Under the pieces are notes generated by a model that searched no databases, was not told where the DNA came from, and saw only the letters and a list, made by a program, of their open reading frames with translations. From contig DASZEJ010000146.1 in the NCBI GenBank assembly GCA_035940955.1, positions 1 through 14,459 on the forward strand: 14,459 nucleotides of DNA, in the 5' to 3' direction. This DNA is from CADCVT01 sp035940955. Its GTDB lineage: Bacteria; Actinomycetota; Thermoleophilia; Solirubrobacterales; Solirubrobacteraceae. Of this stretch, positions 7,057-14,411 are shown piece after piece. Position numbers and translations under genes: made by a program. How positions within the stretch are numbered: position 1 is the first letter of the stretch; the number at the start of each line of letters is the position of its first letter.

Positions 7057-7806
7057 ATGGACACCGCCGCCGTCCCCCGCACGCGCCCCCCGAGACCGCG
7101 CCGGCGCGCCCCGCGCGACCCCTGGCTGCTCCGGCCGCCGGCGCCCGACGCCGAGGCGCTCCTGCTCTGCCTGCCCTACGTCGGGACGGGCGCGTCGATG
7201 TACCACGCGTGGCCGCGCACCATCGGCCGCGCCGAGGTGTGCCCGATCCAGCTCCCCGGCCGCGAGAGCCGCCTGCGCGACCCGGTGCCGCCGACCTTCG
7301 AGGCGCTCGCCGACGAGATCGCCGCCGGGCTGCGCCCGCGCCTCGACCGCCCGTACGCGATCTTCGGCCACTGCGCGAGCGCGTACCTGGCGCTCGAGGT
7401 CGCGCTGCGCCTCGATCCCGGGCGGCTGATCGTCTCCTCCATGATGCCCCCGCGCGCGGCCGGCTCGGCGAGCATCCTCGACGTGCCGGAGGAGCGCCTG
7501 GGCGACGTCGTCGCCGACACGATGCGCGCCCGCGGCCTCGAGCCGACGACCGAGCTGGTCGAGCTGTCCCTCGACGCGATGCGCGGCGACGTCCGCGCGT
7601 ACCGGCGCTACGAGCGGCTCGACTGCCCGCGCCTGCGCTGCCCGATCACCGTCCTGGCCTGGACGCGCGACGACCGCGTACCGCCGCAGGCCACGGCCGG
7701 CTGGGAGGAGCACGGCGACGTCGACCGAACCGTCCTCGACGGCGACCACTGGTCGTTCCTCACGGCACCGCCGGCCCTCCAAGACGCGCTCGCCAAGCCA
7801 GCCTGA
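7057..7806 (+). CDS. Stand-alone type II thioesterase with Cys nucleophile
   Basis: An alpha/beta-hydrolase of 249 residues from the thioesterase II family, which typically clears misprimed or stalled acyl groups from NRPS carrier domains. Family blocks present are CLPYVGTGASMYHAWP (38-53), IQLPGRESRLRDP (64-76), the nucleophile elbow FGHCAS (103-108), TRDD (203-206) with the catalytic Asp, and GDHWSFL with His231. The elbow is unusual: GHSMG is normal, but here Cys106 replaces Ser and a Ser replaces the last Gly (G-H-C-A-S). Active Cys variants exist among NRPS thioesterases, so it need not be dead. An Arg/Pro-rich N-terminal stretch (about 8-22) precedes the fold. It starts 3 bp after the NRPS stop, with GAGAGG (7041-7046) as ribosome binding site, and ends the operon at the palindromic repeats. 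Editing, an auxiliary release step or loss of activity all remain possible. Confidence 0.9.
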   Translation: MDTAAVPRTRPPRPRRRAPRDPWLLRPPAPDAEALLLCLPYVGTGASMYHAWPRTIGRAEVCPIQLPGRESRLRDPVPPTFEALADEIAAGLRPRLDRPYAIFGHCASAYLALEVALRLDPGRLIVSSMMPPRAAGSASILDVPEERLGDVVADTMRARGLEPTTELVELSLDAMRGDVRAYRRYERLDCPRLRCPITVLAWTRDDRVPPQATAGWEEHGDVDRTVLDGDHWSFLTAPPALQDALAKPA

Positions 7807-7822
7807 GACACGGGGCCCCGAC

Positions 7823-7865
7823 GTGGGCGACATTCTGGTCCGCATGGAACCAGAATGTCGCCCAC
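7823..7865. repeat. Palindromic repeat element, copy 1 (perfect 17-bp arms)
   Basis: GTGGGCGACATTCTGGT (7823-7839) and its exact reverse complement (7849-7865) flank a 9-nt loop. It lies 16 bp after the thioesterase stop between two convergent genes, so the hairpin could end transcription from either side, though no T-tract follows. It is one of two 43-bp elements in direct orientation that look like REP or MITE-type units. Confidence 0.9.
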
Positions 7866-7883
7866 ACCCCCCGACGACGGGAC

Positions 7884-7926
7884 GTGGGCGACATTCTCGT
7901 CGGCATCCGATGGAAATGTCGCCCAC
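7884..7926. repeat. Palindromic repeat element, copy 2 (12-bp outer arms)
   Basis: This 43-bp element shares 34 of 43 bases with the first copy, starts 61 bp downstream of it, and is also preceded by GAC and followed by ACCCCC. The outer arms GTGGGCGACATT (7884-7895) and AATGTCGCCCAC (7915-7926) pair perfectly. The middle differs from copy 1 but still pairs: after one mismatch, two G-U pairs and a C-G pair, TCGG pairs with CCGA around a CAT loop. Most changes fall in the centre while the outer stem is conserved, suggesting structure matters. The rest of the gap, to 8007, shows no gene or clear signal. Confidence 0.85.
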
Positions 7927-8007
7927 ACCCCCACCCAACTGACCCTCCCCCTCGCCGAGCCGTCAGCAACGCCGCCGGCCGGCACAGAGAAAGGGGCCGA
8001 GCGCCAC

Positions 8008-9345
8008 CTACCCCACCCGCGCCGCCCCACCCTCGAACGTCGCGTCCTCCGGCTTCACCAGCCCCGGCAGCGGCGACGCGATCACCCAGTACATCGTCGG
8101 CGGCAGCAGCAGCCCCGCGATCACGAGCGTCGTGTGAACCCCGATGACCTCACCGAAGATCCCCGCGAGCAGCGCCGCGATCGGCAGCGTCCCGTACCCG
8201 ATGAGGCGGTGCGCCGCCAGCACGCGGCCCTGCAGCTCGCTCGGCACGACGACCTGCCGCAGCGTCGCGACGCTGACGTTGTACATGACGACCCCGAACA
8301 CGGTCAGGAACCAGATCAGCGCCAGCGACGGGATCAGCAGCCAGTCCGGCCCCGTGATCAGCGGGGCGATCGTCAGCGCGCGGAACGCCGTCATCGCGCC
8401 CAGCAGCGCACGGCCGAAGCCGAACTTCCGGCTTGCCCAGCCCATCGCGATCGCGCCGGCCACGCCGCCCACGCTGCCCGCGCCGTAGATGACGCCGATC
8501 CACACGGCCGACAGGTGCAGGTCGCGGGCGGCGTAGAGGATGAACAGCGTGAGGATGATCTGCGACAGGAAGTTCGTCGTCGCCGAGTTGAGCGTGAGCG
8601 GCCGCAGGTAGGCGTTCTTGAAGTTCGGCCCGATCCCCTCGCCGATCTCCTTGAAGACCTGCCGCAGGCGGCCGCCCTCCGGCGCCGCCTCGCGCTCGGG
8701 CTTCGGGTCCGGCCGGCGGATCGCCGCGAGGCTCACCGCCGAGACGACGAAGCTGATCGCGTCCACGACGAGCACGTACGCGGGGCGGAAGACGGTCACG
8801 AGCGCCCCGCCGAGGTTCGCCCCCGCGATGCCGCCCGCCGACTCGGTGCCCTGCAGACGCGAGTTCGCCGACACGAGCTGGGACTCGGACACGAGCGACG
8901 GCAGGTACGCGAAGTACGCCAGCTCGAACAGCACGGTCAGCGCACCGGTGATCGTCACCGCGGCGTACAGCGCCTCCATCGTCAGGTTGTCGGTCAGCGC
9001 GAGCACCGGCAGCGCGCCGATGCACAGCGCGCGCCCGACGTCGGCGAAGATCATCAGGCGGCGGCGGCGCACGCGGTCGACGAGCACCCCGGCGAACAGC
9101 ATCAGCGTCAGCGTCGCGACCGTGTTGAAGGTGTTGAGCAGGCCGACCTCCATCGCCGACGCCCCGAGCATCAGGATCGCCGTCAGCGGCAGCGCGAGCG
9201 TCGTGACCTCCGACCCGAGGACGGACACCGCCTGGCCGAACCACAGCTTGTTGAAGTCCGAGTGGCGGGAGAGCGAGTCCTCGGAGACGCGCATCCACAG
9301 ACGGTCGCGCAGTCGTGAGCGGCGGGGGAACGAGGCGGTGGTCAT
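8008..9345 (-). CDS. Major facilitator superfamily exporter (probable product efflux)
   Basis: A 445-residue polytopic membrane protein with about 12 predicted helices, belonging to the MFS drug/siderophore-exporter type (MFS_3/EntS-like). The N-terminal part carries FNKLWFGQAVSVLGSEVT, and the loop between helices 2 and 3 has the positively charged motif-A-like GVLVDRVRRRRLMIFAD. Helix-dense halves are separated by a charged central loop (RRPDPKPEREAAPEGGR). The C-terminus is soluble and short. The ATG at 9345 is preferred to an upstream in-frame TTG at 9381. It has GGTGAGG close upstream (only 3 nt, short for a ribosome binding site) and a -10-like box 7 nt away that would make it leaderless. 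It is divergent from the methyltransferase and convergent with the thioesterase. Its position between the two biosynthetic operons makes export of the peptide the simplest role, by inference. Confidence 0.85.
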   Translation of the reverse strand: MTTASFPRRSRLRDRLWMRVSEDSLSRHSDFNKLWFGQAVSVLGSEVTTLALPLTAILMLGASAMEVGLLNTFNTVATLTLMLFAGVLVDRVRRRRLMIFADVGRALCIGALPVLALTDNLTMEALYAAVTITGALTVLFELAYFAYLPSLVSESQLVSANSRLQGTESAGGIAGANLGGALVTVFRPAYVLVVDAISFVVSAVSLAAIRRPDPKPEREAAPEGGRLRQVFKEIGEGIGPNFKNAYLRPLTLNSATTNFLSQIILTLFILYAARDLHLSAVWIGVIYGAGSVGGVAGAIAMGWASRKFGFGRALLGAMTAFRALTIAPLITGPDWLLIPSLALIWFLTVFGVVMYNVSVATLRQVVVPSELQGRVLAAHRLIGYGTLPIAALLAGIFGEVIGVHTTLVIAGLLLPPTMYWVIASPLPGLVKPEDATFEGGAARVG

Positions 9346-9352
9346 GCGCCTC

Positions 9353-9415
9353 ACCCTGCGACGCGCGCGGGCGACCGTCAACGAATTGACCGCGCTCGCC
9401 GGCCCTTGGTACTCA
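9353..9415. promoter_or_regulatory. Divergent promoter pair with -35 boxes forming an inverted repeat
   Basis: GTCAA (9377-9381), CGAA, TTGAC (9386-9390) form a perfect 5-bp-arm inverted repeat. Each arm supplies a -35 box. Rightward: TTGACC (9386-9391), 18 nt, TACTCA (9410-9415), then 7 nt to the methyltransferase ATG. Leftward: TTGACG (plus 9376-9381), 17 nt, CAGGGT (plus 9353-9358), then 7 nt to the exporter ATG. Both would yield leaderless transcripts. A dimeric regulator bound to the repeat would block both -35 boxes at once. Both -10 boxes are imperfect, so this is a reasoned but unproven call. Confidence 0.5.
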
Positions 9416-9422
9416 GCAGGCC

Positions 9423-10196
9423 ATGACCGCGCTGACGCGGATGCGGCTCCCCAACGGGACGGCCGTTCTCCAGCTCAACCCGGCGGAGACCGGGCTCCAG
9501 TACCGCGACATCGTCGCGACGCGCGCCTACCTCCAGTACGGCCTCACCGTCGAGCCGGGCGACACCGTCGTGGACGTCGGCGCGAACGTCGGGATCTCGT
9601 CCCTCTTCTTCCACTGGGAGGCGCCCGGCGTGCGCGTCGTCGCGGTCGAGCCGGTGCCGCTGCTGCACGAGGCGCTGGAGGCGAACCTGCGCGAGCACGG
9701 CGTCGACGGCGTCGCGCTGCGCTGCGGGCTGGCGAGCGAGCCCGGCACCGCGGAGCTGACCTACTACCCCGAGGTCACCGTCATGACGAGCCTGTACGGC
9801 GACCCGGAGCACGACGCCGCCGTCACCCGGGCGTTCCTGCACAACAGCGGGTTCGCCCCCGCCGACGTCGACGACTTCGTCGCCGACCGCCACGCCGCCG
9901 AGACCGTCGACTGCGAGCTGCGGACGCTGTCCGACGTGCTCGCCGACGAGGGCGTCGGCGAGGTCGGGCTGCTCAAGGTCAACGTCGAGAAGGCCGAGCG
10001 CGACGTGCTCGCCGGCGTGGCGGAGGAGGACTGGCCGCGCATCCGCCAGCTGACCATGCAGGTGCACGACCTCGACGCCGGCCACGTGGCGGCGGTCCGC
10101 GACGAGCTGGCCGGCCGGGGCTACGACGTCGCCGTCGACCAGGACCCGCTGCTCGCGGGCACCGACATCCACGACGTGTTCGCGGTGCGCCGCTGA
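9423..10196 (+). CDS. FkbM-family SAM-dependent methyltransferase
   Basis: A 257-residue class I methyltransferase of the FkbM family, which mostly carries out O-methylation in natural-product and glycan pathways. The SAM-binding loop is VVDVGANVGISS (49-60), followed by the acidic end of strand 2, VVAVEP (72-77, Glu76). The family-typical block is LRTLSDVLADEG (167-178) then GLLKVNVEKAERDVL (182-196), the counterpart of LLKIDVEGAE; Asn187 replaces the usual Asp. Further on is LTMQVHDLD (210-218), a common FkbM strand. The ATG at 9423 follows AGCAGG by only 2-3 nt, too close for a good ribosome binding site, but fits a leaderless promoter. It is the first gene of the second operon, 16 bp ahead of the P450. 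Possible targets are a hydroxyl installed by the P450, a carboxylate, or the peptide itself; the sequence does not decide. Confidence 0.87.
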   Translation: MTALTRMRLPNGTAVLQLNPAETGLQYRDIVATRAYLQYGLTVEPGDTVVDVGANVGISSLFFHWEAPGVRVVAVEPVPLLHEALEANLREHGVDGVALRCGLASEPGTAELTYYPEVTVMTSLYGDPEHDAAVTRAFLHNSGFAPADVDDFVADRHAAETVDCELRTLSDVLADEGVGEVGLLKVNVEKAERDVLAGVAEEDWPRIRQLTMQVHDLDAGHVAAVRDELAGRGYDVAVDQDPLLAGTDIHDVFAVRR

Positions 10197-10200
10197 CGCG

Positions 10201-10206
10201 AGGAGG
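10201..10206 (+). promoter_or_regulatory. Ribosome binding site fixing the P450 GTG start
   Basis: AGGAGG ends 6 nt before the GTG at 10213. It is a near-perfect anti-16S match and the strongest such site in the window, and it is what selects the GTG as the start. Confidence 0.8.
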
Positions 10207-10212
10207 ACCGCC

Positions 10213-11469
10213 GTGACCCTTCGCCCGACCGAGATCGACCTGACCGACGCCGGCCACTACGAGAAGCCCGACGCCGGCTTCGCCGTCTGGGACGTCCTCC
10301 AGAGGGAGGCCCCCGTCTTCTGGAACCGCTGCACCGACCGCCCGGGCTTCTGGGCGCTCACCCGCCACGCCGACGCGGTCGCCGTCTACCACGACAAGGA
10401 GTCGTTCACCTCCGAGCGCGGGATGCAGGTCGCCCAGGACGAGAGCGCGGCGCGCGCGGCCGGCGGGAAGATGCTGATCGTCACCGACCCGCCGAAGCAG
10501 CGGGAGCTGCGCGAGGTGCTCAAGCCGGCGTTCACGCAGGCCGGCGTGCGCCACCTCGAGGACGAGATGCACCACATCGTCGCCGGCGCGCTCGAGGCCG
10601 CGGGCGAGGAGGACGCCGTCGACTTCGTCATGGCCGTCGCGGCCAAGCTGCCGATGTCGGTGATCTGCGCGCTGCTCGGCGTGCCGCGCCCGGACTGGGA
10701 GCAGATGGTCACCTGGACGCGCACGGCGTTCGGCTCGACGACCGGCGACGACCCGTCGCGCCCGCCGGTGACCGAGCTCGAGAAGGCCGAGGCCAACGCG
10801 AGCATCTTCGCCTACTACCAGTCGCTGGTCGCCGAGCGCCGCCGCTCGCCGGGCGAGCACGACCTCATCAGCCTGCTCGTCCGCGGCGAGATCGAGGGCC
10901 GCCCGCTGACCGACCTCGAGATCCTCCTGAACATCCAGGGCCTCATCACCGGCGGCAACGAGACGACCCGCCACTCGTCGGCGGGCGCGGTGATCGCCTT
11001 CGTCGAGAACCCGGACGAGTGGCGGCGCCTGAAGGCCGACCCGTCGCTGGTGCGGACGGCGGTCGAGGAGGTCCTGCGCTGGACGGCGCCGAGCATCCAC
11101 GTCATGCGCACCGCGCTGCGCGACGTGGTCGTCGGCGGCCAGCACGTCCGCACCGGCGAGCGCGTCACGATCTGGACGCCCGCGGTCAACCGCGACCCCG
11201 CCGCCTTCCCCGACGCGCGCCGGTTCGACGTCGGGCGCAAGCCGAACCCGCACCTGACCTTCGGGCTCGGCGCCCACTTCTGCATCGGCTCGACGCTGGC
11301 CCGGCTGGAGCTGCGGGTGCTCATCTCCCAGCTCGTGGAGCGCGTCGAGTCGATGGAGCTTGCGGGGCCGGTGAAGCGGCTCCGGTCGATCACGATGTGG
11401 GGCTTCGACCGCGTGCCGGTCCGGCTCGAGCTCGCCGCCTCGCGCTCACGGGAGGTAGTCGCCGCATGA
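10213..11469 (+). CDS. Cytochrome P450 monooxygenase
   Basis: A 418-residue soluble bacterial P450. The I-helix has G247-G-N-E250-T251-T-R-H, containing the acid-alcohol pair for oxygen activation. The K-helix ExxR is E286-V-L-R289, and the haem loop FGLGAHFCIG places the axial thiolate at Cys357, so all three hallmarks are intact. There is no membrane anchor; electrons would come from a ferredoxin and reductase encoded elsewhere, as none is in this window. The GTG start follows a strong ribosome binding site. The gene lies 16 bp after the methyltransferase, and its TGA overlaps the ATG of the second NRPS (ATGA), implying coupled translation of equal amounts. P450s paired this closely with a single initiating A-T unit in other pathways (NovI, NikQ type) beta-hydroxylate the carrier-bound amino acid. 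That is a plausible role here, but oxidation of the released product is equally allowed. Confidence 0.93.
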   Translation: MTLRPTEIDLTDAGHYEKPDAGFAVWDVLQREAPVFWNRCTDRPGFWALTRHADAVAVYHDKESFTSERGMQVAQDESAARAAGGKMLIVTDPPKQRELREVLKPAFTQAGVRHLEDEMHHIVAGALEAAGEEDAVDFVMAVAAKLPMSVICALLGVPRPDWEQMVTWTRTAFGSTTGDDPSRPPVTELEKAEANASIFAYYQSLVAERRRSPGEHDLISLLVRGEIEGRPLTDLEILLNIQGLITGGNETTRHSSAGAVIAFVENPDEWRRLKADPSLVRTAVEEVLRWTAPSIHVMRTALRDVVVGGQHVRTGERVTIWTPAVNRDPAAFPDARRFDVGRKPNPHLTFGLGAHFCIGSTLARLELRVLISQLVERVESMELAGPVKRLRSITMWGFDRVPVRLELAASRSREVVAA

Positions 11470-14411
11470 CGATCGCTGATGACCACCGCGTCCTCGCCGC
11501 GCGGCTGCGAGGGCAGCTCGACGTGGACGGCCTCGTCGCGGCGCTCGACGGCGTCCCGCTCGACCGCCTCGACCTGCGCCGCGCCGCGCCGGACCGCCGC
11601 GAGGCCGCGCTGTGGCGCCTCGGCGGCGAGCAGATCCGCCACCCGTTCGACCCCGCGCCGGCGCCGCCGGTGCGCGCCTGCCTGATCGCGCTCGCCGAGG
11701 ACGAGTGGGCGTTCCTGCTCGTCGGCCGCGCGGACCTGCCCGCGGGGCGGCTGGGCGCGGTGGCCGGCGCGCTGTCGGCGACCGTGCGCGGCGCCGCGGA
11801 TGTTCCGCCGGCGGGACACGTGGCGCGCGCGGACGTGGGCGCCGCGAACGGCTCCCCGGGCGACGCCGCCGCGCTCGACCGCTGGCGCGAGCGCCTCGCC
11901 GGCGCGCCGCCGCTGCTCGACCTGCCCGCCGACCATCCGCGCACCGCGCAGCGCTCGCTCGAGCGCGGCCGCGTGCCGCTCGCGCTGCCGCCCGCGCTCG
12001 CGGAGCAGATCGAGGCGGTCGCCGCCGGGCGCGGCGCGGCGCTCGAGGACGCGCTGCTCGGCGCGTTCGCGGGCCTGCTCGCCCGCGAGTCCGGCCAGGA
12101 CGACGTCGTCGCCGGCCTGCTCGGCGACGGGCTGCCCGCGCGGATCGACTGCTCGGGCGCCCCGTCGCTCGGCGCGCTCGCCGAGCGCGCGCGCGAAGCA
12201 CGGGCCGCCGCGAGCGCCGACGGCGCCGCCGGCCTCGACCGCATCGTCGCCGCGCTGGCGCCGGACACCGGCCCCGGCCTGCACCCGCTCTTCCAGGCCG
12301 GGTTCGCGTTCGGCCCGCCCGCGGCGCGGCAGCTCGACCTGCCCGGCGTGTCGGTCGAGCCGCTCGACGCCAACGAGCCGATGCGGCTCGACCTCGAGCT
12401 GCACGCCGACACGGGCGGCGGCGCCCTGCACTACGCCGCCGACCTCTTCGAGCGCGGGACGGTCGAGCGCATGGCCGGCCGGCTGCGGGCGCTGCTCGAG
12501 CAGGCCGCGGCCGAGCCGGACGTCGCCCTCGCCCGCTTCTCCGTCCTGGGCGCCGCCGAGCGCGACCGCGTGCTCCTGGAGTGGAACCGCACGGCCGCGC
12601 CGAGCCCGGCGGTCGACGGCGTCCACCAGCTGTTCGAGGCGCGCGCCGACGAGGCGCCGGACGCGGTCGCGGTCGTCGACGCGGACGGCGCGCTGACCTA
12701 CGCGGAGCTCGACGCGCGCGCGAACCGCCTCGCGCACCACCTGCGCCACCGCGGCGTCGGCCCCGAGACGGTGGTGGGCGTCTGCACCCCGCGCACCTCG
12801 TGCGCGGTCGTCGCGTTCCTCGGGATCCTCAAGGCGGGCGGCGCGTACCTGCCGCTCGACCCGGCCTACCCGGCCGAGCGCCTCGCCCACGTCCTCGCGG
12901 ACGCGGGGCCGGCGCTGGTCCTCACCGCCGCGGACGCCGGCGACCGGCTGCCCGCGCACGCGGCGCCGGTCCTGCGCCTGGACGCCGACTGGATCGACGT
13001 CGCCGACGAGCCTGGCGAGCGGCCCGGCGTGCCGACCAGCCCGGACGGGCTGGCCTACGTCATCTACACGTCCGGCTCCACCGGCAGCCCCAAGGGCGTC
13101 GAGATCACGCACGGCGGGGCCGCCAACCTCGCCGCGTCGCTGCGGACGATGTTCCGGCTGACGCCCGACGACCGCGTCGCGCTGCTCGCGTCGCTGAGCT
13201 TCGACGCCTCGGTGTGGGAGCTGCTGATGGCGCTGGGCAACGGCTCGCCGCTGTGCGTGGTCGACACCGCCGGCGCCGCGCCGGCCGACGTCGCGCGCCA
13301 GCTGCGCGACTTCGGCGTGACCGCCGCCACGTTCCCGCCGTCGCTGCTGCGCGCGCTGGCCGGCGAGCGGCTGCCCGACCTGCGGCTCGTCGTCTCGGCC
13401 GGGGAGGCGTGCTCGCCCGAGCTCGTGCGCGAGTGGGCCGCGGGGCGGACGTTCGTCAACGCCTACGGGCCGACGGAGGCCACCGTGTGCGCGACGTACG
13501 GCGAGTGCGACCCCTCCTCCGCCAGCTCGCCCCCGATCGGCCGGCCGCTGCCCAACGTGCAGGCCTACGTGCTCGACGGCGAGCTGCAGCCGGTCGCGAT
13601 CGGGTCGCCGGCCGAGCTGCGCGTCGGCGGCGCGGGCGTCGCGCGCGGCTACCGCGGCCGCCCGCGCGAGACCGCCGCCGCGTTCGTCCCCGACCCGTAC
13701 GGCGAGGCCGGCGCGCGGCTGTACGCGACCGGCGACGTGGTGCGCCACCTCGACCGCGGGGCCCTGCAGTACGTCGGGCGCCGCGACGGCCAGGTGAAGC
13801 TGCGCGGCTTCCGCATCGAGCTCGGGGAGGTCGAGGAGACGCTCGCGCGCCACCCCGTCGTCGCCGAGGCGGCGGTGACCGTCCGCGAGGACGGCGCCGA
13901 CCCGCACCTGGTCGGCTACGTCGTCCTCTCCGGGTCGGCGCAGCGCATCGCCGCGCGGGCGGGCGGCGGCGGCGCGGACGACGGCGGGCGCGTGCGCGAG
14001 GAGCTGCGCGGCTTCGTCGAGCGGACGCTGCCGGCGTACATGCGCCCGGCGCGCTACGTCGTGCTCGACGCGCTCCCGCTCGCCCCCACGGGGAAGGTCG
14101 ACCGCGACGCGCTGCCCGACCCGGCGGCCGTCGCCGACGCCGGCGGCGACGAGGTGCTCGCGCCGCAGACCCCGACCGAGGAGGTCGTCGCCGGGATCTG
14201 GGCCGCGCGCATCGGCCTGGCCGAGGTCAGCCGCGACGACAACTTCCTGGAGATCGGCGGGCACTCGCTCATCGCCGCCCAGGTCGTCGCCGACGTCCGC
14301 GAGGCGTTCGCGCTCGAGCAGCTCCCGGTGCGGCTCGTGTTCGAGCACCTCGAGCTCGACGAGTTCGCCGCCGCGGTCGACGCCCTGCGCGCCGAGGCGG
14401 TCGCCGCCTAG
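11466..14411 (+). CDS. Non-ribosomal peptide synthetase, Phe-like initiation module with degenerate C domain (C*-A-T)
   Basis: 981 residues. The first ~375 form a shortened condensation-like domain. It lacks the N-terminal SxxQxxLW motif, and at the expected HHxxxDG site (about 87-93) it reads GRADLPA, so both catalytic histidines and the Asp-Gly are gone. Its later parts (RWRERLAGAPPLLDLPAD, SGQDDVVAG, HPLFQAGFAF) remain recognisable. The A domain (about 390-885) is complete: YVIYTSGSTGSPKGV (531-545), NAYGPTEAT (665-673), ATGDV, and Lys877 in TGKVD. Specificity residues D580 A581 W584 T622 V643 A645 A666 V674 C675 K877 give DAWTVAAVCK, differing from the GrsA phenylalanine code only by two Ile-to-Val changes. 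The carrier domain has DNFLEIGGHSLI with Ser934. No epimerase or TE follows. It probably activates phenylalanine or a close relative and starts the chain, which the other NRPS extends and releases. ATG overlaps the P450 stop; GGGAGG upstream can serve as ribosome binding site. Confidence 0.92.
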   Translation: MTIADDHRVLAARLRGQLDVDGLVAALDGVPLDRLDLRRAAPDRREAALWRLGGEQIRHPFDPAPAPPVRACLIALAEDEWAFLLVGRADLPAGRLGAVAGALSATVRGAADVPPAGHVARADVGAANGSPGDAAALDRWRERLAGAPPLLDLPADHPRTAQRSLERGRVPLALPPALAEQIEAVAAGRGAALEDALLGAFAGLLARESGQDDVVAGLLGDGLPARIDCSGAPSLGALAERAREARAAASADGAAGLDRIVAALAPDTGPGLHPLFQAGFAFGPPAARQLDLPGVSVEPLDANEPMRLDLELHADTGGGALHYAADLFERGTVERMAGRLRALLEQAAAEPDVALARFSVLGAAERDRVLLEWNRTAAPSPAVDGVHQLFEARADEAPDAVAVVDADGALTYAELDARANRLAHHLRHRGVGPETVVGVCTPRTSCAVVAFLGILKAGGAYLPLDPAYPAERLAHVLADAGPALVLTAADAGDRLPAHAAPVLRLDADWIDVADEPGERPGVPTSPDGLAYVIYTSGSTGSPKGVEITHGGAANLAASLRTMFRLTPDDRVALLASLSFDASVWELLMALGNGSPLCVVDTAGAAPADVARQLRDFGVTAATFPPSLLRALAGERLPDLRLVVSAGEACSPELVREWAAGRTFVNAYGPTEATVCATYGECDPSSASSPPIGRPLPNVQAYVLDGELQPVAIGSPAELRVGGAGVARGYRGRPRETAAAFVPDPYGEAGARLYATGDVVRHLDRGALQYVGRRDGQVKLRGFRIELGEVEETLARHPVVAEAAVTVREDGADPHLVGYVVLSGSAQRIAARAGGGGADDGGRVREELRGFVERTLPAYMRPARYVVLDALPLAPTGKVDRDALPDPAAVADAGGDEVLAPQTPTEEVVAGIWAARIGLAEVSRDDNFLEIGGHSLIAAQVVADVREAFALEQLPVRLVFEHLELDEFAAAVDALRAEAVAA

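Noticed and set aside
1339..7938. A 2199-codon open frame on the minus strand
   Set aside because: It is antisense to the halogenase, antiporter, NRPS and thioesterase genes, has Arg/Ala/Gly-rich low-complexity composition and no family motif. Long empty frames are expected at this GC content.
7807..8007. A small gene in the convergent gap
   Set aside because: Open frames here run through the palindromes and into neighbouring genes in the wrong frame; none has a start with a ribosome binding site or a recognisable product, and no MbtH-like sequence is present.
4548..8147. A 1199-codon plus-strand open frame spanning the NRPS, thioesterase and intergenic gap
   Set aside because: It is the wrong frame of real genes, Arg/Pro/Ala-rich and without motifs, and it crosses the palindromic repeats and the end of the exporter.
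9346..9381. Exporter start at TTG 9381
   Set aside because: The extra 12 residues are Arg-rich and lie over the divergent promoter boxes, and the ATG at 9345 fits both the short-spaced ribosome binding site and the leaderless model.
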